From contig CBDIDV010000002.1 in NCBI GenBank assembly GCA_965277875.1, positions 434,001 to 498,000 on the forward strand: a stretch of DNA of 64,000 nucleotides. The letters are read 5' to 3'. Below are positions 28,315-34,871 of this stretch, piece after piece (position 1 is the first letter of the stretch; the number at the start of each line of letters is the position of its first letter). Below the pieces are notes generated by a model that was given only the letters and a program-made list of their open reading frames with translations, was not told the DNA's origin and did no database searches. The stretch comes from CAWFQB01 sp965277875. Lineage in GTDB: Bacteria; Armatimonadota; Chthonomonadetes; Chthonomonadales; Chthonomonadaceae. The translations under genes and the position numbers were made by a program.

Positions 28315-28968
28315 ATGAAGATGGGAAAAATAACGCGGTCATCTCTGGCATTGATCTGTTTGTTGGCAGCAAGCCTTGCAGGGCCGCTGCCCGCCGCGCC
28401 GCCGCCGGTGTCTATGGGGGGCAGATATACAGATGGACTGCACCATTTTTCGCTGGTCGTACCATTGGGCTGGACGATCAACAAAGAATTGATCCCGCAT
28501 TATGCCGTGTTTGTGGAACCGAACAAAAGCGCGCAGGATGAGGCCGCGACGGTGGGAACGTACGGCGAGCCGCTGAAAAACCTCACCCTCGACCAGTATG
28601 TTCGGGCAACGCGTAAGGGCAACGCGGCGCAAAAGGGGCTGACGGTTTCCGACGAGAGGGAAACCATGCTGGGCGGCCTGCCCGCGCATACCTGGCGAAT
28701 GCACGTCAGCCTGCCGGGATACGCGCCGCACGAGAATCGGCAGGTATTCAGTGTGCGCGGCAATCAGGCCGTCAGCCTGACCCTGACCGCTCTTCCTGGC
28801 GCCATCAAGAATTATGATGCCGTTTTTGACGCCATGCTCGCCTCGTTTCATTGGGAAGGCAGCAAGGCCGCGTTGGAAACGACACTGAGAGCAAAGTCAG
28901 GCAGCGGCGCGTCCACGCATCTACCAAAAGCAAATGCGGCAGGCGGCAGCGTGACAGGCAAAAAATAA
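28315..28968 (+). CDS. Secreted PsbP/DcrB-like protein
   Basis: 217 residues from ATG 28315, with a signal peptide (KITRSSLALICLLAASLAGPLPAA). The mature part, DGLHHFSLVVPLGWTINKE ... TLDQYVRATRKG ... LPAHTWRMHVSLPG ... FDAMLASFHW, follows the PsbP/Mog1/DcrB alpha-beta sandwich pattern: a W-containing first strand and a closing F-x-W. Such proteins are small periplasmic or lipid-linked helpers. No lipobox cysteine is visible. The promoter at 28250 is strong, so it may be abundant. Its role is unknown. Confidence 0.75.
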   Translation: MKMGKITRSSLALICLLAASLAGPLPAAPPPVSMGGRYTDGLHHFSLVVPLGWTINKELIPHYAVFVEPNKSAQDEAATVGTYGEPLKNLTLDQYVRATRKGNAAQKGLTVSDERETMLGGLPAHTWRMHVSLPGYAPHENRQVFSVRGNQAVSLTLTALPGAIKNYDAVFDAMLASFHWEGSKAALETTLRAKSGSGASTHLPKANAAGGSVTGKK

Positions 28969-29181
28969 TGCCCGTCCGCCCGACAACGATTTGAACACGC
29001 ACATTGCAGGATGCAAAAATGTAGAATGCAAAAAAACAGAGAAGGGAGCGCCTTGTATGCAGACCCTGAACACAAACCGCGCCCTGCGCGTTCCAACGCT
29101 ATCTAACGCTGTCCCTGTCAGAAGCATCGTGATTATGCAGGCGGCGCGGGCGAACTGACAACGACTGTCGTTCGCCTGCGT

Positions 29182-29235
29182 CGCCGCCGTCCCGCGCCCT
29201 GCCCGCCTTCTACCCGGCGCGGCGGCGCGTTTTTT
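29182..29235 (+). terminator. Terminator-like stem upstream of ileS
   Basis: CGCCGCC and CGCGCC (29182-29198) can pair with GGCGCGGCGGCG (29216-29227), followed by six T after GCG. The strand CGCCGCC (29182-29188) can instead pair with GGCGGCG at 29140-29146, outside a GGCGAAC/GTTCGCC hairpin (29149-29176), so the two structures are exclusive. A separate TATAAT at 29246-29251 may restart transcription for ileS. The rest of 28969-29345 holds no gene. Confidence 0.55.
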
Positions 29236-29345
29236 ATGCCCGAATTATAATTTAACCACCCGCTGCGCTAGAGACACAGATGCACAGAGAAAAAACAAAA
29301 GGTGTCTCGCGCCCCATGTGGTGAACCTGAATCAAGGATTTCACG

Positions 29346-32279
29346 ATGACTACGCCTGATTATCGCTCTACGCTTAATATCACCCTGAACGACAAGGACG
29401 CGGGCGCGTTTCCGCAGCGGGGCAATCTGCCCGCCCGCGAACCCGAATTTCAGGCCCGCTGGAACGCGCTCGACATTTATAATAAAAGTGTGCGGCGCAA
29501 TGCGCCGCGTGGCTCGTTCATCCTGCACGACGGCCCGCCCTATTCCAACGGCAACATCCATCTAGGCACGGCCCTGAACAAGATCGCCAAAGACGTCATC
29601 ACCCGGTTTCGTACCATGCAGGGTTTTCACGCGCCCTACGTGCCGGGATGGGACAATCACGGGATGCCCATCGAGAACGCCGTCGCCAAGAAGTTCCGCG
29701 AGAACAAGCAGGTCATCTCCCGCGTCGAACTGCGCCAGGCGTGCCGCGAGTATGCGGCGCAGTGGGTGGACACGCAGCGCGAGCAGTTCAAGCGGCTGGG
29801 CGTGCGCGGCGATTGGAACGACCCTTATTTGACGATGAGCAAGGATTTTGAGGCCACGATTGTGCGCGTGTTCGGGGAACTCGCCCTCAAAGGCTTCATC
29901 TATCGCGGCCTCAAACCCGTGTTCTGGTGCGCGACGTGCGAGACCGCGCTGGCAGACGCCGAGGTCGAGTACGAGCCGCACACGTCTAACAGCATCTATG
30001 TCCGGTTCCCCATGTTCCATGACCCGCAGGGCGTGTTCGCGGGGCTGGCCGGCGAGGACGTGTGCCGCGCTTATGCCATCATCTGGACGACAACGCCCTG
30101 GACGATCCCGGCCAACCTCGCCATCGCCGCGCATCCGACAGCCGAATACGCGGTCGTGCGGGCGCAGCAGGACACGGAAACCGTGTACTATCTCGTGGCC
30201 GTGCCGCTTGTCGAGAGCGTGATGGCGGCTGCGGGCGTAACCGACTACCGGACGGTTCGCACTATCGAGGGCGCGGGGTTGCAGGGATTGATCTTTCGGC
30301 ATCCCCTGTTTCATCGCACGTCACCCGTGCTGCTTGCCGATTATGTGACGATGGACGCGGGAACCGGCCTGGTGCATACCGCGCCGGGACACGGCAAAGA
30401 GGACTTTGAGACGGGCCTGCGCTATGGCCTGGAAGTGCTGACGCCCGTGGACGCGGCAGGACGCTACACGTCCGCGGCGGGCGAGTACGACGGGCGTTCC
30501 TTCGAGGGTCTGCGCGTCACGACGTGGGGCGACAAAAAAGGGCAGGACGCCGAGGCCAACCCGGTCATGCTCGACGCCCTGCGCGCGTCCGGCAATCTGC
30601 TCAACGCCTCCAAGTTCGAGCATTCGTACCCGCACTGCTGGCGCTGCCATAGCCCGCTCATCTTCCGCGCCACGGTGCAGTGGTTTATGAATATAGACCA
30701 TGAGGTCGAGGGAACAGGAAACAGGGAACAGGGAACAGACCAACAGGGCGCGGCGAATGCTCTGATACCTTTTCGACGGAAGGCGCTGAATGCCATTGAG
30801 GACGTGACGTGGTATCCGCGTGAAAGCGTGAACCGGATCACGAGCATGGTGGCGAACCGGCCCGACTGGTGCGTATCGCGCCAGCGGTCGTGGGGCGTGG
30901 GTATCCCGGCCTTCTACTGCGAGCAGTGCGGCGAGCATCTGCTGACCGAGGAAAGTATCGGGGCGGTCGTGCGGCTTGTGGAGCAGGAGGGTTCGGACGC
31001 GTGGTACATCCGCTCCTCAAGCGAAATCCTGCCCGCCGATTTCCATTGTCCGCATTGTCAGGCGGGCGTGGACAAGCTGCGTAAAGAGACCGACGTTTTA
31101 GATGTGTGGTTCGATTCGGGCAGCACCAACCGGGCCGTGCTGGAAAATCATGCCCACTGGCCCGATCTGTCGTGGCCTGCCGACGTGTATCTGGAGGGCG
31201 GCGATCAGCACCGGGGCTGGTTCAACTCGTCCCTGATGATCGGGGTGGGGACGCGCGACCGCGCGCCGTTCAAGAGCGTTATCACGAACGGCTGGGCCTT
31301 GGATGAAAAAGGCGAGGCGCAGCACAAAAGCAAGGGCAACGTAATAGACCCCATCGCCATCTGCAATGAGAGCGGCGCGGACGTGGTGCGCTGGTGGGTG
31401 GCGTCGCAGAACTTCATGGAGGACGTGCGCTGCGGCCCTAACCTGCTCAAGCAGGTGGGCGAGATGTACCGCAGGGTTCGCAACACGTTCCGCTTTCTGC
31501 TCAACAACCTGTACGACTTTGACCCGGCCACCAACGCCGTACCGGTCGCCGACATGCCCGAACTGGATCAATGGGCGCTCGCGCAATTAGGTCTGCTTGT
31601 GGAGAACGCCACAGCCGCCTACGAGGTGTACGAGTTCCAGCGCGTGTACCAGATGACGCTCAACTTCTGCTCGACGGAACTGAGCAGTTTTTATATGGAC
31701 GTTGTTAAAGATCGGCTGTACGCGGACGGCGCAGACTCCCGTTCGCGGCGTTCCGTGCAAACCGTGATGCACACCGTCGCGGACACGCTGGCCCGCCTGC
31801 TCGCGCCCATTCTGGCGCATACGTCCGAGGAGGTCTGGGATTATCTGAAAACGCCGGACAAAGCGGAAAGCGTTCATCTGGCCCCGTTCCCGACTGCCGG
31901 AGCAGTAGACACGGCCCTCATCGCCCGCTGGGAACCCATACTGGCTATGCGTGAGGCCGTTATGAAGAAGCTAGAACCCGCGCGGCAATCGGGTAGGATC
32001 GGTAAGTTCATGGAGGCGTATGTATCTATTACCTTGTCCCCTGAACGTTACTCGCTCTTGAATGCGTATGAAGAGATGATGAAAACCCTGTTTATCGTCT
32101 CAGATGTTTCTTTGTCCGAAGGACAGGCAGATCAACAAGACGACATTGAAATAGAACCTGCCGTCGGAGAGAAATGCGCTCGCTGCTGGCTTGACAAGCG
32201 CGACGTCGGCAGCGTTGACGAATACCCTGACGTGTGCGAGCGTTGTGCAAATGTCCTGAAAGGTTTGGCTGCCGCATAA
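29346..32279 (+). CDS. ileS: Isoleucine--tRNA ligase
   Basis: 977 residues. The class I HIGH signature is GNIHLGTALNK (about residue 72). The editing domain has TTPWTIPANLAI and GTGLVHTAPGHG. The KMSKS loop reads QHKSKGNVIDP (about residue 660), an altered form. A C-terminal zinc site CARCW...CERCANVL closes the protein. It charges tRNA-Ile and edits Val. A segment of about 20 residues, EGTGNREQGTDQQGA (near residue 460), is encoded by tandem GGGAACA-like units (30710-30738) and interrupts the conserved WFMNID...FRRKALNAI stretch. AAGGA upstream supports the ATG. Confidence 0.97.
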   Translation: MTTPDYRSTLNITLNDKDAGAFPQRGNLPAREPEFQARWNALDIYNKSVRRNAPRGSFILHDGPPYSNGNIHLGTALNKIAKDVITRFRTMQGFHAPYVPGWDNHGMPIENAVAKKFRENKQVISRVELRQACREYAAQWVDTQREQFKRLGVRGDWNDPYLTMSKDFEATIVRVFGELALKGFIYRGLKPVFWCATCETALADAEVEYEPHTSNSIYVRFPMFHDPQGVFAGLAGEDVCRAYAIIWTTTPWTIPANLAIAAHPTAEYAVVRAQQDTETVYYLVAVPLVESVMAAAGVTDYRTVRTIEGAGLQGLIFRHPLFHRTSPVLLADYVTMDAGTGLVHTAPGHGKEDFETGLRYGLEVLTPVDAAGRYTSAAGEYDGRSFEGLRVTTWGDKKGQDAEANPVMLDALRASGNLLNASKFEHSYPHCWRCHSPLIFRATVQWFMNIDHEVEGTGNREQGTDQQGAANALIPFRRKALNAIEDVTWYPRESVNRITSMVANRPDWCVSRQRSWGVGIPAFYCEQCGEHLLTEESIGAVVRLVEQEGSDAWYIRSSSEILPADFHCPHCQAGVDKLRKETDVLDVWFDSGSTNRAVLENHAHWPDLSWPADVYLEGGDQHRGWFNSSLMIGVGTRDRAPFKSVITNGWALDEKGEAQHKSKGNVIDPIAICNESGADVVRWWVASQNFMEDVRCGPNLLKQVGEMYRRVRNTFRFLLNNLYDFDPATNAVPVADMPELDQWALAQLGLLVENATAAYEVYEFQRVYQMTLNFCSTELSSFYMDVVKDRLYADGADSRSRRSVQTVMHTVADTLARLLAPILAHTSEEVWDYLKTPDKAESVHLAPFPTAGAVDTALIARWEPILAMREAVMKKLEPARQSGRIGKFMEAYVSITLSPERYSLLNAYEEMMKTLFIVSDVSLSEGQADQQDDIEIEPAVGEKCARCWLDKRDVGSVDEYPDVCERCANVLKGLAAA

Positions 32280-32294
32280 CCTCACGACTGCAAT

Positions 32295-32436
32295 ACAACG
32301 GAATGAATTCCTTTGCTATGGGCGTTCCGCCAAGTGTGCTTCGCACACGCCTGTTTGCCAAAAGCCTTGCAGTAAACGCACCGTGTCCGCAGGACACTTG
32401 GCCGCAGGCCCGCAGCAAAGGAATTCATTCCGTTGT
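32295..32436. repeat. Nested palindromic element (GCCAAG group), variant TIR
   Basis: Perfect 23-bp terminal inverted repeats (32295-32317 and 32414-32436, ACAACGGAATGAATTCCTTT...). Inside, GCCAAG is followed by the hairpin GTGTGC-TTC-GCACAC, and further on GTGTCC-GCA-GGACAC. The plan matches the elements at 48541 and 51752, although the terminal sequence is different. Confidence 0.8.
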
Positions 32437-32511
32437 GCTTGGCTGCGATCTGCTACACCGTGGTACAATCCAAAGATCAAACCGAAGACACATATTTATG
32501 AGGAGCCGAAT

Positions 32512-32922
32512 ATGGCCGATGTCGCCAAACGTACCGACCTCGATTTTGAGGAGTTTCGCAAGCTGCTGGAAGACGAACGCGCCCGCCTGACCGACCTGCA
32601 CCACCGGCAGCGCGCCGACATGATGGAAGAGGCCGAGGACGTATCGCAAAACGAACTTTCCACGGCGGACTTTAACGATCCCGCTGACTTTTCTGCTGCG
32701 CTTGCGGATCGCGACCGGGACAAAGCGCAGGACGTGGAAGTAAAGGCGCAGATCGCCGAGATCGAAAAGGCCTTAGACCGCATCGCCAACGGCACGTATG
32801 GCCTGGATGTCATTGACGGCAAGCCCATACCCATCGAGCGGCTGCAAGACCTGCCGTGGGCCAGCATGACCGTGCAAAACGCCGACAACGCCCTGGACTA
32901 CGGGTACAGTACGGAGTCATAG
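32512..32922 (+). CDS. DksA/TraR-like protein without zinc-finger cysteines
   Basis: 136 residues from ATG 32512, with AGGAG 7 nt upstream and TGG-TACAAT (32461-32469) as a possible extended -10. The long coiled-coil (FEEFRKLLEDERARLTDLHHRQ ... IAEIEKALDRIANGTYG) and the GKPIPIERLQDLPWA segment are typical of the TraR/DksA family, which binds the RNA polymerase secondary channel. In relatives the finger reads GICxxCGKPI...CxxC; here it is GLDVIDGKPI ... SMTVQNADNA, with all four cysteines replaced. DksA proteins with fewer cysteines are known and can work, but complete loss is less common. It lies between ileS and lspA. Confidence 0.85.
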   Translation: MADVAKRTDLDFEEFRKLLEDERARLTDLHHRQRADMMEEAEDVSQNELSTADFNDPADFSAALADRDRDKAQDVEVKAQIAEIEKALDRIANGTYGLDVIDGKPIPIERLQDLPWASMTVQNADNALDYGYSTES

Positions 32923-32926
32923 AGGG

Positions 32927-32991
32927 CCGGGTACAAAGAACGTACCCGTCTTGAATGCTTCGCCAAGCGTCCTTGCGGACGCGAATGCAAA
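32927..32991. repeat. Left half of a palindromic element beside lspA
   Basis: GGGTACAAAGAACGTACCC is itself a hairpin, followed by CGTCTTG, then GCCAAG plus the CGTCCTTGCGGACG hairpin and AATGCAAA. Its inverted counterpart lies on the other side of lspA (33612-33710). It overlaps the upstream region of lspA and may affect its translation start. Confidence 0.8.
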
Positions 32992-33029
32992 AGCCCTCTG
33001 AACAGATTTGGGATAATGTTACATCAGTG

Positions 33030-33596
33030 ATGGAAAACGCTCTGAAATCCGCAGCGAATGATACAACAGACAACACGATAACGGGCGCCAACGTGGGTAT
33101 GTCGGCACAGCCTGCCGGACGCGCCCTGCGCCCGGTCGTGTTCTACTTCATCGTCGCGCTTGTGTTCGTCAGCGATCAGGTGAGTAAGGCGTGGATTAGC
33201 AAGACGCTTGTGCCGGGCGGCGAGCGGCCCGTCATCGGCGATGCCTTTGTGCTGTCGCTGACGCACAATCACGGCGGGGCGTGGGGCGTACTGCCGCAGG
33301 GCAATGTGCTGTTCATCGCGTTCGCGGCCTTTGCCATCCTCGCCCTGCTTGTCGCCTATCACCGAATGCGGCGCATCGAACTGTTTGTCGGTACGGCCTT
33401 TGCGCTCGCGCTCGGTGGCGCGTTAGGCAACTTGCTCGACCGCCTGCGCTTTGGCTCGGTCGTGGATTTCTTTTACGTCAAGATCATCAATTTTCCGATC
33501 TTCAACGTGGCGGACTCGGCCATCACCATAGGCATTATCCTGCTGCTGATCCACTTTCTCCGCACCCCGCACACGGAAGAAGCCGCGACAGCGTAA
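33030..33596 (+). CDS. lspA: Signal peptidase II (lipoprotein signal peptidase)
   Basis: From ATG 33030 the protein has 188 residues; relatives have about 160, so a start at 33099 (GTGGGT upstream) is possible. Four membrane helices are visible. The catalytic aspartates are in NLLDRLRFGSVVDFF and FNVADSAITIG, and the upstream NHGGAWG is also conserved. LspA cleaves the signal peptide of diacylated prolipoproteins in the inner membrane. It is followed by lgt, the enzyme acting just before it. The gene is bracketed by inverted halves of a palindromic element. Confidence 0.92.
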   Translation: MENALKSAANDTTDNTITGANVGMSAQPAGRALRPVVFYFIVALVFVSDQVSKAWISKTLVPGGERPVIGDAFVLSLTHNHGGAWGVLPQGNVLFIAFAAFAILALLVAYHRMRRIELFVGTAFALALGGALGNLLDRLRFGSVVDFFYVKIINFPIFNVADSAITIGIILLLIHFLRTPHTEEAATA

Positions 33597-33611
33597 GAGC
33601 ATTACCGTGGC

Positions 33612-33710
33612 ATTTGCATCCGCGTCCGATACGACGCTTTGTCCTTCCGGCTACGCCCGGTGGACGCCCGGCGCACAGCGCCTCCAAGACGGATACGTTC
33701 TTTGTACCCG
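33612..33710. repeat. Right half of a palindromic element beside lspA
   Basis: Read on the minus strand, 33685-33710 begins CGGGTACAAAGAACGTA and CGTCTTG, and the inner part has AAGCGTCGTATCGGACGCG and ATGCAAAT. It is the inverted match of 32927-32991, and its middle is close to the element at 51752. Minor extra hairpins (CCGGGCG/CGCCCGG type) lie between. Confidence 0.75.
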
Positions 33711-33747
33711 TCTTCCGTACCCGACCTAATAAGAACAGCGTAACACT

Positions 33748-34638
33748 ATGCACCCTATTTTGTTTCATATCGGGAGAATTCCCGTGCGCTCGTATGGCGC
33801 GTTAATCGTGATCGGCCTGATGATCGGCATCTGGCGCGGCCTGCGCGTGGCCGACCGTCGCTGGAAGACCGAGCCGATAGACTCGCCGCGCCGCGTCCAC
33901 CCCGACACCCTGTTCGATGCGGGGTTCTGGGGCTTCGTCGTGGGCATCCTGGGCGCGCGGGTTACGTTCGTTGCGCTCGACTGGGGCAGCTTCGCCGCGC
34001 ATCCCCTGGACGCCCTGAAGTTCTGGGAGGGAGGGCTGTCGCTGCACGGCGGCATGTTCTTCGGCATCCTTTACATGGTCACGTACTGCCGCCTGAAACG
34101 GGCGCATACGTTCGCGATTGGCGACATCTGCGCCACGTCGTGGGCGCTCGCGTATGCCATCGGGCGCATCGGCTGCTACCTCAATGGCTGCTGCTACGGC
34201 GGGGCCTGCGACCCGCGCCTGCCGTGGGCCAGCGTGTTTCCCGATGAGCGGTACGCCCACGACAGCAGCCTGATTACATCGTCTACGGTTCTGACCCCGC
34301 CCTCGCATCCCGTGCAGTTGTACGCCACGGTCTTCAACCTGTGCTTCTTCGCCCTGATGGTGCAATGGGAAAAGCGTAAACGCGCGGATGGCGAACTTTT
34401 CTATGGCTACATCGGCCTGTACGGGTTGTATCGCTTCATCATGGAGTTCTTCCGGGCGGGGGCGACTTCCACGTATATCGGCCAGTGGCACTTTACCGAG
34501 ACGCACATCATCAGCGTCTTTATGATGGCCCTGTCGGTCGGCGGTATATTGTGGCTGCGCCGCCACCGCCCCCTGTACCGCGACGCCATCTATACCCAGC
34601 CCGTCCCGCCCCTGCCTGCCGCCGCCGCGACATCGTGA
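33748..34638 (+). CDS. lgt: Prolipoprotein diacylglyceryl transferase
   Basis: 296 residues with about seven membrane helices. The Lgt signature appears as YAIGRIGCYLNGCCYGG. Other conserved parts are GGLSLHGGMFFGIL (the essential His region), HPVQLYATVFNL and GLYGLYRFIMEFFR. Lgt transfers diacylglycerol from phosphatidylglycerol to the lipobox cysteine before LspA cleavage. With lspA directly upstream this is a lipoprotein-maturation pair. A 32-bp perfect palindrome follows the stop. Confidence 0.95.
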   Translation: MHPILFHIGRIPVRSYGALIVIGLMIGIWRGLRVADRRWKTEPIDSPRRVHPDTLFDAGFWGFVVGILGARVTFVALDWGSFAAHPLDALKFWEGGLSLHGGMFFGILYMVTYCRLKRAHTFAIGDICATSWALAYAIGRIGCYLNGCCYGGACDPRLPWASVFPDERYAHDSSLITSSTVLTPPSHPVQLYATVFNLCFFALMVQWEKRKRADGELFYGYIGLYGLYRFIMEFFRAGATSTYIGQWHFTETHIISVFMMALSVGGILWLRRHRPLYRDAIYTQPVPPLPAAAATS

Positions 34639-34657
34639 AAAGCGACTTTTAGGAACA

Positions 34658-34754
34658 GCTTTACCGCTGATGACACGGATGAAGCAGATACACGCGAATT
34701 ATCTTTTGAATTATCCGCGTTCATCTGCTTCATCCGTGTCATCAGCGGTAAAGC
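34658..34754. repeat. Perfect 32-bp palindrome, family A
   Basis: 34658-34689 and 34723-34754 are perfectly complementary. The core CGGATGAAGCAGATA...CGCGAATTATCTTTTGAATT matches that of 19539-19649. The outer arm (GCTTTACCGCTGATGAC) is unrelated to the other copy's but is matched on the opposite side. Confidence 0.9.
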
Positions 34755-34871
34755 ATTTTCTGTTTCTTAACGCCCCTTTAACATCCCTCGGCTATAATGC
34801 GTCCCATACTGCGACTGTTCAGTATCAAGTTTTCAGTATCCAGTTTGAATTCAACGGGAGACGGGGGAGCG

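Noticed and set aside
29100..29345. T-box leader for ileS
   Set aside because: Neither the specifier-loop pattern nor the AGGGTGGNACCGCG T-box sequence is present.
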